64,000 nt of DNA from Streptomyces hundungensis (GTDB lineage Bacteria; Actinomycetota; Actinomycetes; Streptomycetales; Streptomycetaceae), in NCBI RefSeq assembly GCF_003627815.1, contig NZ_CP032698.1:7564001-7628000 (forward strand), written 5' to 3'. Position 1 is the stretch's first letter. Every line of letters begins with the position of its first letter. This document shows positions 1-8,159 of this stretch, piece after piece. Made by a program: the position numbers and the translations under genes. The notes beneath the pieces were generated by a model. That model saw nothing but the letters and a program-made list of their open reading frames with translations, made no database searches and had not been told where the DNA came from.

Positions 1-469
1 CGAGCACGCTACGGGTGACGATGCGCAGCGTCAGGGTGGTCAGCGCATCGGTCACGTCCAGGCGCAGACCGGGCCGCCACCGCGTGGTCATCCGGTCGAC
101 CTCCTCGCCCATGACCACGGCGTACTTCTCGATCCGGTCGCTCTGGAAGGCGGGCTGCATCTGCCGGCGCTGCCACCGGTGCTCCTGCCAGCCCGCCATG
201 GGCAGGCTGCTGCCGAAGAGCACACGGGCCTTGTCGAAGAAGGGGCCGCCCTTGTCGAAGGTGCGGGAGTCGGTGAGCATGCGGTGCGCCGCTTCCGGTT
301 CACACACCACGTACGCGGGCCACGGGCCCATACCGATCCGTACGAGATCCCCGTAGGCGGGCAGGGAGGACAGGAACTCCAGCGGGCGGGAGTGGAGTTG
401 CCATGCGTGGCCCAACAACGGCCAGGCACCGGGGGCTTTTCCCGTACGCGACGGAAGCTTCGTGCTCAC
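1..469 (-). CDS. Cytochrome P450, N-terminal part (cut by window edge)
   Basis: The first about 156 residues of a cytochrome P450 are visible; the heme-binding end lies outside the window. The reading starts with a GTG at 469, which has a GGAGG ribosome site about 9 bases upstream. Typical N-terminal P450 features can be read: a proline-rich start followed by the PLLGHAWQL membrane-proximal motif, a PAYVVCEPEAA strand, and the C-helix signature in HRWQRRQMQPAF, where W and R contact a heme propionate. The motif style resembles class-I bacterial P450s of the terpene or fatty-acid oxidising type, but the substrate cannot be told. The MFS exporter gene ends about 210 bases upstream on the same strand, so the two may or may not be co-transcribed. 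Confidence 0.85.
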   Translation of the reverse strand, partial: MSTKLPSRTGKAPGAWPLLGHAWQLHSRPLEFLSSLPAYGDLVRIGMGPWPAYVVCEPEAAHRMLTDSRTFDKGGPFFDKARVLFGSSLPMAGWQEHRWQRRQMQPAFQSDRIEKYAVVMGEEVDRMTTRWRPGLRLDVTDALTTLTLRIVTRSVL

Positions 470-679
470 GGTGGGGCACCTCCATGCGGAGTCCGGCGGC
501 CGGGCGACCCTCGTAGTCCCCGGATCCCGAACATCCTCCCCCTCGGCCACGGTGGGGAACCCGGCGCGAAGCAGCGGAAAACGGCGTGCGGTCACGCGCC
601 CCGGCGCCCCACAGTGCACCCACGTTCCATGGGGCGGGACGCCATGTGCCGTACGCATATGGCCTGTTGGGAGTGGAAC

Positions 680-2227
680 CTAGGAGTGTGGGGGCCCCGC
701 GCCCTGAAGGCGTTCCAGATCCGAGGGGCGCACCTGAATGGCCAGGACGGCGATCAGCGCGGCGATCACGGCGAAGATCGCGGCCACCACGAAGGCCATG
801 GACACCCCCGAGGTCAGCACCTGGTCGCTCCACGGCCGGGGTAGTTGACCCGTGCGCCGAAACATCAGGCGCTGCGCCGGGTCGGCCTGGCCCAGGAACT
901 TGGGGATCTGATCCCGTGCCTCGTTGCGGCCGGCCGTGCCGAACACGGTGACCAGGATGGACAGGCCAAGCGAACCGCCGACCTGCTGGGTCACGTTGAG
1001 CATGCCGGACGCGGCGCCCGCCTCGTGCGGCGGGACGCCGGAGACCGCCATCAGCGTCAGGGAGACGAAGTTGAGACCCATGCCCAGGCCGAAGACGAGG
1101 AGCGGGCCCAGGATGCTGCCGGGATAGGTGGAGTGGATGTCCGTCTGGGTGAGCCAGGACAAACCGCCGGCGGCGAGGATCGCACCGGTCACCATGAAGG
1201 GTTTGGGCCCGTATTTCGGCAGGAGTTGGGAGGTCAGGCCCGCACCCACGGCGATGATCGCGCTGACCGGGAGGAAGGCGAGACCCGCCTGGAGGGCCGA
1301 GAAGCCGAGGACGTCCTGCACGAACAGGGTGAGGAAGAAGAACATGCCGAAGATCGCGGCCGAGAGGCTCAGCATCATGCCGTAGGTGCCCGCGCGGTTG
1401 CGGTCGGCGAACATGTGCAGCGGGGTGATCGGCTGCTGAGAGCGCCGTTCCACCAGGACGAAGGCGGACAGGAGCACCACCGCGGCGGCGAACGACCCCA
1501 GCGTGAACGGATCGCGCCAGCCTTCCTGGGCGGCCCGGATGAAGCCGTAGACCAGCGCGACCATGCCGAGGGTGGAGGTCGTGGCGCCCGCGATGTCGAA
1601 ATGGCCCGCGTGCCGTTCGGACTCCTTGATGTGCCGGGGGGTGGCCAGCAGGATCAGCACGGCGATCGGCACGTTCACGAAGAGCACCCAGCGCCAGTCG
1701 AGCCACTCCACCAGCACGCCGCCCGCCAGCAGACCGATCGCGCTGCCGCCCGCCGAGACCGCGGCGAAGACACCGAACGCCCGGTTGCGCGCGGGGCCCT
1801 CGGTGAACGTGGTGGTGATCAACGCCAGGGCGGTCGGCGAGGCGATCGCGCCGCCGACACCCTGAACGGCGCGCGCCGCGAGCAACTGCCCGGCGTTCTG
1901 CGACAGCCCGCCGAACAGGGAGGCCAGCGCGAACAGCAGCACACCGCACATGAACACCCGGCGCCGGCCGAGGATGTCACCGGCCCGGCCGCCGAGCAAC
2001 AGCAGCCCGCCGAAGGTGAGGGTGTATGCGCTCACCACCCAGGCCAGACTCGTGGTGGAGAAGTGCAGGGCGCTCTGGATGTGGGGGAGCGCGATGTTCA
2101 CGATGGTGATGTCGAGGACCACCATCAGCTGACAGGCGGCGATGACCAGGAGCGCGATCCCGTTGCCACCGCCCCCGCCACTGGGGGGCGCGGTCTCGAC
2201 CTTCGGTGCCGGCTGCGAACTGGTCAT
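680..2227 (-). CDS. MFS drug exporter, DHA2 (EmrB/QacA) family
   Basis: A 515-residue integral membrane protein of the 14-helix DHA2 drug:proton antiporter family. It begins with a polar tail containing a glycine run, then a helix with LLVIAACQLMVVLDITIVNIALP, split here as LLVIAACQLMVV and LDITIVNIALP, the family's TM1 motif C-like signature. GRAGDILGRRRVF (loop 2-3) is motif A of major facilitator proteins, and AVQGVGGAIASPTAL is motif B. The chosen ATG at 2227 has an AGGA-containing ribosome site; an in-frame extension upstream is possible but has no ribosome site. The likely role is efflux of a toxic small molecule. It lies upstream of, and on the same strand as, the partial P450. The substrate is unknown. 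Confidence 0.9.
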   Translation of the reverse strand: MTSSQPAPKVETAPPSGGGGGNGIALLVIAACQLMVVLDITIVNIALPHIQSALHFSTTSLAWVVSAYTLTFGGLLLLGGRAGDILGRRRVFMCGVLLFALASLFGGLSQNAGQLLAARAVQGVGGAIASPTALALITTTFTEGPARNRAFGVFAAVSAGGSAIGLLAGGVLVEWLDWRWVLFVNVPIAVLILLATPRHIKESERHAGHFDIAGATTSTLGMVALVYGFIRAAQEGWRDPFTLGSFAAAVVLLSAFVLVERRSQQPITPLHMFADRNRAGTYGMMLSLSAAIFGMFFFLTLFVQDVLGFSALQAGLAFLPVSAIIAVGAGLTSQLLPKYGPKPFMVTGAILAAGGLSWLTQTDIHSTYPGSILGPLLVFGLGMGLNFVSLTLMAVSGVPPHEAGAASGMLNVTQQVGGSLGLSILVTVFGTAGRNEARDQIPKFLGQADPAQRLMFRRTGQLPRPWSDQVLTSGVSMAFVVAAIFAVIAALIAVLAIQVRPSDLERLQGAGPPHS

Positions 2228-2465
2228 GGTGGTCCTGCCCTCACCAGAGGGACGGTGGACGGTCACGTCCACCGTTCGACCCTATGCCCGGGTTTCGGAC
2301 GTCACCAGTCGATCATGGGCCGGCCCGCAAGGGGACGCGCACGGACGGGATCGTGCCGACGACTGCCCCCGGGGCCGGGTCGGCGCGGCATCGGGGCGGG
2401 GCAGGATCGGGGCGTGGCGGCGGCCCACTCGGGCAACCGTCCCGAGGGGGGCGGGCGCGGGACAC

Positions 2466-3365
2466 TCAGCGGTGACCGCACGCGAGGAGGGCGGAGTGGG
2501 GCAGGGCCAACTCCCCACGCCCGATGGTGAATTCGGCACTGAGCAGGTCGAAGTGGCGCCGGATCTCGGCGCGGATCCGCTCGGGCCGACTCGCTACGAC
2601 CTGCCCGACCGTGCCGAGGCCCGCGGCCGCCCCTGCCCACCACGTGTCGGCTGGGACGCGGTGCTCCCAGTGGACCGGTTCGCAGGTGACATCGCGCAGG
2701 CCGGACGAGGTGAGCAGCCCGGCCAGGCCGGGCACGGTGCGGGGGAAGTCGTCCTCGGCGGCGGGCGCCGACAGTCCGGATGGCAGGGTTACGCCCGCGG
2801 CCCGCACGGCCCGGCCCAGCAGGGACTGCCCCGCCGCTTCGGGCACGGCCCAGAGCGTCACCGCGATCCGGCCGCCCGGACGCACCACCCGACGCAGCTC
2901 GGCGATCGCGGCGCCCGGCCGGCCGACGTGGTCGAGGACGAAGTTCGCCGTGACAGCGTCGAAGAAGCCATCCGCGAAGGGGAGTTGGGGGAGTACGGCG
3001 AGCTGGATGGCGGCCTGGGGAACCGCGCGCGCCGCCCAGTCAACCATGTCCACCTCGGCGTCCACGCCCGTCACCCCGGCGCCCCGCGCGCAGGCCGCCT
3101 CGGCGACCGTCCCCGTACCGGTGCCCACGTCCAGTACCCGCACCCCGGCGCCCACCCGGGCCGCGTCGAGCAGTTGGGGGACCGGGTGGGCGCAGACCCC
3201 GGCGAAGCTGGACGCGTACGCCTGCGCCCGTCCCGCCCACATCAACCGCTGGACCGCGTCGAAGTCCGTCGGCTCCCCCGGCCCCGGCCGGCTCCGCCCC
3301 CGCCGCTTACTCGTGAAGGGCGCCGGTGACGCGGTCGGCTCGGAACCCTCTCCCATCGCATGCAT
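2466..3365 (-). CDS. Class I SAM-dependent methyltransferase
   Basis: A 299-residue protein with the Rossmann methyltransferase core. Motif I is VLDVGTGTGTVAEAA at about residues 99-113. An acidic residue for the SAM ribose sits in GVTGVDAEVDMV. The FVLDHVGRPGAAIAELRRVV stretch is the usual post-motif region of UbiE/COQ5-like enzymes. The first 35 residues are basic and low in complexity. The start is uncertain: a second ATG lies three codons downstream. It is a single gene on the minus strand between the MFS gene and a hairpin. The substrate cannot be read from sequence. Confidence 0.8.
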   Translation of the reverse strand: MHAMGEGSEPTASPAPFTSKRRGRSRPGPGEPTDFDAVQRLMWAGRAQAYASSFAGVCAHPVPQLLDAARVGAGVRVLDVGTGTGTVAEAACARGAGVTGVDAEVDMVDWAARAVPQAAIQLAVLPQLPFADGFFDAVTANFVLDHVGRPGAAIAELRRVVRPGGRIAVTLWAVPEAAGQSLLGRAVRAAGVTLPSGLSAPAAEDDFPRTVPGLAGLLTSSGLRDVTCEPVHWEHRVPADTWWAGAAAGLGTVGQVVASRPERIRAEIRRHFDLLSAEFTIGRGELALPHSALLACGHR

Positions 3366-3386
3366 CCCGGCACCCTACGGGAGCGA

Positions 3387-3420
3387 GACGGAGCCCGGGG
3401 AAAGATGCCCGGGCTCCGTC
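3387..3420. terminator. Intrinsic-type hairpin, 13-bp stem
   Basis: A perfect inverted repeat, GACGGAGCCCGGG with its complement, has an 8-base loop. It lies just past the stop of the small DUF5133-like gene (minus strand) and before the start of the methyltransferase gene. No T-tract follows, as is usual in high-GC actinomycetes. Confidence 0.7.
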
Positions 3421-3523
3421 GCCGGGACTCACGCCCGGCGCCAGCGGGGAGCAACACCCTTGTGTGCCACGGCACTTCAGGACGCGAGCGCCGGGGCGTT
3501 CCGGCCGCGCGGGCCGAGTGATC

Positions 3524-3751
3524 TCAGGCCGTGAGGACGGAGTCGTCGAAGGTGCGGGCGCCGGGCAGCCGGTGGCGGGCGGCGATGACGGCGGCATCGA
3601 TGTCCCTGGTGCCCGTCGACACGCACAGGGTGTACGTCACGTCGTCCAGCCGCTGTCGCGTCGCCTCGTCACCCTCGGCGGCATTCAGCACGAGCAGCGC
3701 CTCGTACTCGTCGAGCAGATCGCGGAGCACTGCCGGATGCGCCATCAACAT
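3524..3751 (-). CDS. Small DUF5133-like protein
   Basis: About 75 residues, starting MLMAHPAVLRDLL. This resembles the Streptomyces DUF5133 family, small cytosolic proteins of unknown role often encoded near regulatory or secondary-metabolism genes. The open frame runs further upstream, but the ATG at 3751 (or the one at 3745) follows a GGAGGG ribosome site, so I take the short form. The protein has an acidic helix (EYEALLVLNAAEGDEA) and a C-terminal segment with CVSTGTRDIDAAVIAAR. The family assignment is from memory of its sequence style; no function is proposed. Confidence 0.7.
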   Translation of the reverse strand: MLMAHPAVLRDLLDEYEALLVLNAAEGDEATRQRLDDVTYTLCVSTGTRDIDAAVIAARHRLPGARTFDDSVLTA

Positions 3752-3900
3752 GGGTGGGACCCTCCAGTCGACACGGTCACGATGTTCTTGATGTGCCGCT
3801 CTGGTGCCCCGCTCCACGCGCCCCACACGTGGCACATCCAAGGGTGGCCGGATGCCGTCCATGAGCCTTCACACCCCTCGTCCCGCGTCACCGGTATCCG

Positions 3901-4899
3901 CTAACGCCCAGCAGGACGGACCTGGGCGAGGGATTCGAGTACCTCGCGGGCCAGGCCTCGGGCCAGCTCCACCTTGTACGCGTTGTGGCGCAGCGGGACC
4001 GCGTCGGCCAGCTCGGCGTCCACGGCCCGCTCGATCGTCTCGGCGGTCGGGGCGGTGCCGAGCAGCGCGGCCTCCGTCCGCCGGGCCCGCCACGGCCGGT
4101 GCGCCAGGCCGCCGAAGGCGAGGGCGACCTCGCGCACCACCCCGCGCTCCAGATGCACCAGCGCGGCGACCGAGGCCAGCGCGAAGGTGTGGCCCGCCCG
4201 GTCCCGGGCCTTGCGGTAGCGCGAGACGGAGCCTTCGGGCGCGGACGGCACCACCACGGCCGTGACGATTTCGCCCGGCCGCATCACGGTGTCCACCTCG
4301 GGTCTGTCCTGCGGCAGCCGGTAGAACTCGGTCACCGGGACGGCGCGGGTGCCGCCGGGGCCCTCCAGCTCGACCAGCGCGTCGAGCGCCGCCAGCGCCA
4401 CCGCCAGGTCGGACGGATGCGTCGCCACACAGAGCGAGGAGTGGCCGAAGACGGCGTGCTCGCGGTTCACGCCCTCGATCGCGCCGCACCCGCTCCCCGG
4501 CACCCGCTTGTTGCAGGGCCTCGACAGGTCCTGGAAATAGCCGCACCGGGTGCGCTGGAGCAGATTGCCCGCGGTGGTCGCCATGTTGCGCAACTGCCCC
4601 GAGGCACCGCTGAGCAGCGCCTGCGGCAGCACGGGATAGCGGTCCCGCAGGGCAGGATGGGTGGCGAGGTCGCTGTTGCGCACGGTCGCCCCGACCCGTA
4701 CCGAGCCGTCCGGCTGCTCCTCGATCGCGTCCAGGGGAAGCCGGGTGATGTCGACCAGCAGGTCGGGACGCTCGACGCCGAGTCGCATCAGGTCGACGAG
4801 GTTGGTGCCGCCGCCCAGATAGCGGGCCTCCGGCCGTCCCCCGTGGGCGGCGGCCGCCTCCGCCAGGTTCCGCGGTCGTACATAGGCGACTGGCTTCAC
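3901..4899 (-). CDS. FAD-binding subunit of a xanthine dehydrogenase-family enzyme
   Basis: A 332-residue protein of the CO dehydrogenase flavoprotein / XdhB (CoxM) family, which carries the FAD that passes electrons between FeS clusters and the acceptor. The FAD-contacting motif ARYLGGGTNLVDLMR is near residue 26, and the second FAD loop TTAGNLLQRTRCGYF is at about residue 111. CNKRVPGSGCGAIEG is the cysteine-containing loop common in this family. It starts with GTG at 4899, overlapping the stop of the FeS-subunit gene by four bases (GTGA), so the two are translationally coupled. The molybdenum-cofactor large subunit normally encoded next is missing; the next gene on the strand is the unrelated DUF5133-like gene. 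Confidence 0.9.
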   Translation of the reverse strand: MKPVAYVRPRNLAEAAAAHGGRPEARYLGGGTNLVDLMRLGVERPDLLVDITRLPLDAIEEQPDGSVRVGATVRNSDLATHPALRDRYPVLPQALLSGASGQLRNMATTAGNLLQRTRCGYFQDLSRPCNKRVPGSGCGAIEGVNREHAVFGHSSLCVATHPSDLAVALAALDALVELEGPGGTRAVPVTEFYRLPQDRPEVDTVMRPGEIVTAVVVPSAPEGSVSRYRKARDRAGHTFALASVAALVHLERGVVREVALAFGGLAHRPWRARRTEAALLGTAPTAETIERAVDAELADAVPLRHNAYKVELARGLAREVLESLAQVRPAGR

Positions 4900-5486
4900 A
4901 CGATCACATCCTGTACGGCTTCGGCGCCGCTCGGGTAGGCCCCGCACCGGCACAGATTCCCGCTCAGGCGGTCCCGTACCTCGGCGGCGGTCAGCCGCAC
5001 CGGCGCGTCCGGCGGCAGGTCGATGTCGGTGACGACGGAGGACGGCCCGGAAGGGGCGCCGGCGGACCCGGCGGCGGCAGAGCGGTGCTGATCGGGGGCG
5101 CAGTACGCGCACTGGACCACATCCCGGTCCACGACGGCCCGGCGCAACGGGTGACGGTCGTCGTCGGCATCCGCCGCCACCAGGCCCTCCACGGTGACGA
5201 TCTCCCGTCCCTCCTGGGCGACGGCCAGCAGCAGACAGCTGTTGACCCGCCGTCCGTCGAGCAGCACCGTGCACTCGCCGCACCGACCGTCGTCGCAGCC
5301 CTTCCTCGAGGCGGTCAGACCCAAGTTCTCGCGGAGTACCTCCAGAAGGGTGGCGCAGTGCTCCAGCTCCACCCGGTGCTCGGCGTCGTTGACCCGCAGC
5401 GTCACATGGGAGTCCGTCACGCCGTGGCCGAAGACCCGGGTGACGAGCCCCGGGCGGCGTTCCTGTCGGCCGTGTCTTGCTTCCAC
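4896..5486 (-). CDS. 2Fe-2S subunit of a xanthine dehydrogenase-family enzyme
   Basis: A 196-residue protein with the two 2Fe-2S domains of the CoxS/XdhC type. The plant-ferredoxin-like cluster is GCDDGRCGECTVLLDG plus a later VNSC (about residues 62-85). The second, helical cluster uses CAYC and the C-terminal NLCRCGAYPS. The segment after CAYC (APDQHRSAAAGSAGAPSG) departs from the usual CTPGQ helix and contains a small, disordered-looking insertion. The GTG start at 5486 has a GGAGG site 9 bases upstream. It is the first gene of a two-gene unit with the FAD subunit. Without a Mo subunit nearby its activity is unclear; it may partner with a distant large subunit or be a remnant. Confidence 0.88.
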   Translation of the reverse strand: MEARHGRQERRPGLVTRVFGHGVTDSHVTLRVNDAEHRVELEHCATLLEVLRENLGLTASRKGCDDGRCGECTVLLDGRRVNSCLLLAVAQEGREIVTVEGLVAADADDDRHPLRRAVVDRDVVQCAYCAPDQHRSAAAGSAGAPSGPSSVVTDIDLPPDAPVRLTAAEVRDRLSGNLCRCGAYPSGAEAVQDVIV

Positions 5487-5675
5487 CGTGCACGACCTCC
5501 TCGATCCGGGCGGGTCAGCGGCCTGACCGCGGTACCCACCCTCGTACAGCTCACCTCCTCCGGCATCTCGGCGCGAGGCATCCGGGACGCCGGACCGCGC
5601 GGCCCGGGACGGCCCACCCGGGGGATCGCCAACCCCTCTAGCGGCCGCCCCGCACCGTTGCGGCGTTACGGGCGC

Positions 5676-6107
5676 CTAGCCTTCGGCGGGTGCCGGCGCG
5701 AGGTCGTCCGCGACCAGGCCGGCCAGTACCGCCTGGCCCAGGGCGTGCACCGCGGACTGGGGGCGGACCATCACGGTGAACTCCTTGATCAGGCCCGCCT
5801 CGTCGAACTGGAGCAGGTCGATGCCGTGGATCTGCTTCCCGGCCACCGTCGCGCGGAACGGCAGGACCACCGAGGGCGCCTCCTCGCCGTCGGCGCTCGT
5901 CTCGGCAGCACCGTCGAGCCGGCCGAGGTAGCGCAGGTCCTCGAAGACGCGCACCAGGACCCCGAAGAGGCCGAGCACCATGGCCCGGCCCTCGAAGGGG
6001 ACGAACTTCACCGGGCTGTAGAGCCGGACGTCCTCGGTGAACAGGCCTTCCAGCGCGGACACATCGCGCTTTTCCACGGCGGCGCGGAAGCGTTCGGCAG
6101 TTTCCAT
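5676..6107 (-). CDS. SnoaL-like / NTF2-fold small protein
   Basis: A 143-residue protein of the SnoaL-like polyketide-cyclase / nuclear-transport-factor-2 fold. It has an N-terminal helix with METAERFRAAVEKRDVSALEGLF, here split as METAERFRAAVEKRD and VSALEGLF. The strand FTEDVRLYSPV and the C-terminal strand IDLLQFDEAGLIKEFTVMV are also typical of the cone-shaped pocket. Such proteins act as small hydrolases, isomerases or ligand binders; no specific reaction can be given. It is divergent from the PadR regulator, with an inverted repeat between them, so it is probably the regulator's target. Confidence 0.75.
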   Translation of the reverse strand: METAERFRAAVEKRDVSALEGLFTEDVRLYSPVKFVPFEGRAMVLGLFGVLVRVFEDLRYLGRLDGAAETSADGEEAPSVVLPFRATVAGKQIHGIDLLQFDEAGLIKEFTVMVRPQSAVHALGQAVLAGLVADDLAPAPAEG

Positions 6108-6123
6108 GACCCCTCCTCATATT

Positions 6124-6161
6124 CATACTCAACAAAGTGACTACTCAGATTCTTGAGTATG
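6124..6161. promoter_or_regulatory. Inverted repeat operator between SnoaL-like gene and padR
   Basis: Perfect 9-bp arms, CATACTCAA at 6124-6132 and TTGAGTATG at 6153-6161, are separated by 20 bases. A further ACTCA lies inside the spacer at 6143-6147. It sits in the unusually AT-rich gap between the divergent genes and is the obvious place for PadR autoregulation. Confidence 0.6.
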
Positions 6162-6197
6162 ATGCAGCGGCACGCGAGGAAAAGGAAGGGGGCTTCG

Positions 6198-6767
6198 ATG
6201 GCTCTGCGACACGCGGTGCTGGCGGCGCTGCTGGACGGCGAGTTCAGCGGCTACCAGCTGGCCAAGGCCTTCGACATCGGCGTGGCGAACTTCTGGCACG
6301 CCCTGCCCCAGCAGCTCTACGCCGAGCTCGCCAAACTGGAGAAGGACGGTCTGGTCGCCGGACGTCAGGTGGTCCAGGAGACCCGGCCCAACAAACGCCT
6401 CTTCCACGTCACCGACGCCGGCCGCGCCGAGCTGGAGACGTTCGCTGCGGCCACGGCCAAGCCCTCGTTCATCCGGGACGACCTGCTCGTCAAGGTCCAG
6501 GCCGCCGACCGCATCGGGACCGCTCCGGTGATCGGCCAGCTCGAAGAGCGGGCGGCGGCAGCCGACGCGAAGATCGAGCTACTGGGCGCGCTGCTACGGC
6601 AGTTGAGGGGCGATCGGGACGAGGACGACTTCCTGCTCCACGGCGAGCGCATCGGACCGTATCTGACATGTCTGCGCGGTCTGGCCTTCGAGCGCGAGCA
6701 CCGGGACTGGTGCCGCCGGATCGCGGCCGTCCTGCGGGAGCGGCACAGGGCCGACGCCGAGCGGTGA
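6198..6767 (+). CDS. PadR-family transcriptional regulator
   Basis: A 189-residue PadR-type repressor. The N-terminal winged helix runs from MALRHAVLAALLDGEFSGYQ through QLYAELAKLEKDGLVAGR and ends in the wing RPNKRLFHVTDAGRAELE. The C-terminal half is a coiled dimerisation helix region of the AphA/PadR type. The ATG at 6198 follows GGAAGGGGG; the longer frame upstream would begin inside the palindromic operator, so it is less likely. PadR proteins usually respond to phenolic or hydrophobic ligands and repress a divergent gene, here the SnoaL-like protein. Confidence 0.88.
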   Translation: MALRHAVLAALLDGEFSGYQLAKAFDIGVANFWHALPQQLYAELAKLEKDGLVAGRQVVQETRPNKRLFHVTDAGRAELETFAAATAKPSFIRDDLLVKVQAADRIGTAPVIGQLEERAAAADAKIELLGALLRQLRGDRDEDDFLLHGERIGPYLTCLRGLAFEREHRDWCRRIAAVLRERHRADAER

Positions 6768-6886
6768 GGACGGGTCCCGCCGCAGGTCGCCGCGGGGACG
6801 GCGGTCGCGAGCCCGAGCGGTCGGACGGATCCGGCTTGGTTACGCTGGGGACGACAGCACATGGTCGAACGGAACAAGGAGCAGAC

Positions 6887-7717
6887 GTGAGCGAGCCGGC
6901 GTCCATCGCCCTTCAGCAGGAGATCGCCCGGGAGCTGGAGGTCGCCGAGACCTTCGAGGCCGAGCGGGAGATCGAACGCCGGGTGGCCTTCCTCGCCGAG
7001 CGGCTGACCTCCACCGGTCTGCGCTGCCTGGTCCTCGGCATCAGCGGCGGCGTCGACTCCACGACCGCCGGGCGACTGTGCCAGCTCGCCGTCGAGCGGG
7101 CCCGGGCGGCCGGCCACGAGGCCCGCTTCTACGCCATGCGGCTGCCCTACGGCGTCCAGGCCGACGAGCACGACGCACAGCTCGCGCTCTCCTTCATCCA
7201 GCCCGACCACGTGCTGACCGTGGACATCAAGCCCGCCAGCGACGCCGCGCTCCAGGCCTGCGTGGCCGCCGATGTGGCCTTCCGCGACGAGGCCCACCAG
7301 GACTTCGTGCAGGGCAACATCAAGGCCCGCCAGCGCATGATCGCCCAGTACGCGGTGGCCGGCGCCCATCAAGGCCTGGTCGTCGGCACCGACCACGCCG
7401 CCGAGGCGGTCTCCGGCTTCTTCACCAAGTTCGGCGATGGCGCCGCCGACCTCGTCCCGCTGACCGGCCTCACCAAGCGCCGGGTGCGGGCCGTCGCCGA
7501 CGCCCTGGGCGCGCCCTCCGAGCTGGTGTGGAAGGTCCCGACCGCCGACCTGGAGACCCTCGCCCCGGGCAAGGCCGACGAGGACGCGCTGGGCGTGACC
7601 TACGACGACATCGACGACTTCCTGGAGGGCAAGCCGGTGGACGGGCGGGCCGTGGAGACCATCGTCAACCGCTACCGCCTCACCGAGCACAAGCGCCGCC
7701 TGCCCATCGCGCCCTGA
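6887..7717 (+). CDS. nadE: Ammonia-dependent NAD+ synthetase
   Basis: A 276-residue protein, the same length as single-domain bacterial NadE. It amidates deamido-NAD with ammonia and ATP, the last step of NAD synthesis. The P-loop of the N-type ATP pyrophosphatase family is LGISGGVDSTTAGRL at about residue 48. Other conserved parts are FYAMRLPYG, DFVQGNIKARQRM, GLVVGTDHAAEAVSGFFTK and the KVPTADLE stretch. No glutaminase domain is present, so free ammonia is used. The GTG start at 6887 follows AAGGAG. A TACGCT -10-like box lies about 45 bases upstream. Confidence 0.96.
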   Translation: MSEPASIALQQEIARELEVAETFEAEREIERRVAFLAERLTSTGLRCLVLGISGGVDSTTAGRLCQLAVERARAAGHEARFYAMRLPYGVQADEHDAQLALSFIQPDHVLTVDIKPASDAALQACVAADVAFRDEAHQDFVQGNIKARQRMIAQYAVAGAHQGLVVGTDHAAEAVSGFFTKFGDGAADLVPLTGLTKRRVRAVADALGAPSELVWKVPTADLETLAPGKADEDALGVTYDDIDDFLEGKPVDGRAVETIVNRYRLTEHKRRLPIAP

Positions 7718-7741
7718 CGCCCCGGGCGTGACAGCGACCGC

Positions 7742-8056
7742 CTACTGAAGGTGGTGCTGCTCCACCAGTACGCCGGCGATGAAGGCCAGCGCCGCCACGA
7801 TGCCGACCGCCAACAGCAGCGTCAGCCACGGCAGTTGACGCCACGGCACGGTGCGACGCTCGGCGGGGGTCGCACCCGGGACGTGCGCGCCCGACGGCGG
7901 TGTCGGCCGCACGGCGGTGTCCACGACGGGGGACGCCGTGGCGGCGCCCTGTTCCCGGGGCGCGGACGGGGCCGTGTTCAGAGCGGGTGCGGCGACGGTC
8001 GCGGGATCGGGGTCCTGGCCGTCGGTCTTGGTGAACGCGTCACGGTCTCGGACCAT
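7742..8056 (-). CDS. Small single-span membrane protein
   Basis: About 104 residues. The N-terminal three quarters are hydrophilic and rich in Ala, Pro and Thr, followed by basic RRTVPWRQLPW and one strong transmembrane helix (LTLLLAVGIVAALAFIAGVLV) with a short tail ending EQHHLQ. The ATG at 8056 follows GGGAG; the frame is open further upstream. It is about 100 bases downstream of the HlyD-like adaptor gene on the same strand, where it may be an accessory factor. No family is recognised. Confidence 0.65.
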   Translation of the reverse strand: MVRDRDAFTKTDGQDPDPATVAAPALNTAPSAPREQGAATASPVVDTAVRPTPPSGAHVPGATPAERRTVPWRQLPWLTLLLAVGIVAALAFIAGVLVEQHHLQ

Positions 8057-8159
8057 GTCTTCGGTACTCCCTTGTCCTGATGGATGGTGCGGGCCCGGCG
8101 GGTGTGCCGGGCGCCACGAGCGGGCCCGCACGGCCCGCCCTCGTCAAGTCGCCCCGAAA

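Noticed and set aside
6153..6197. Longer padR start at 6153
   Set aside because: It would begin inside the palindromic operator with a TTG and no ribosome site; ATG 6198 has a strong one.
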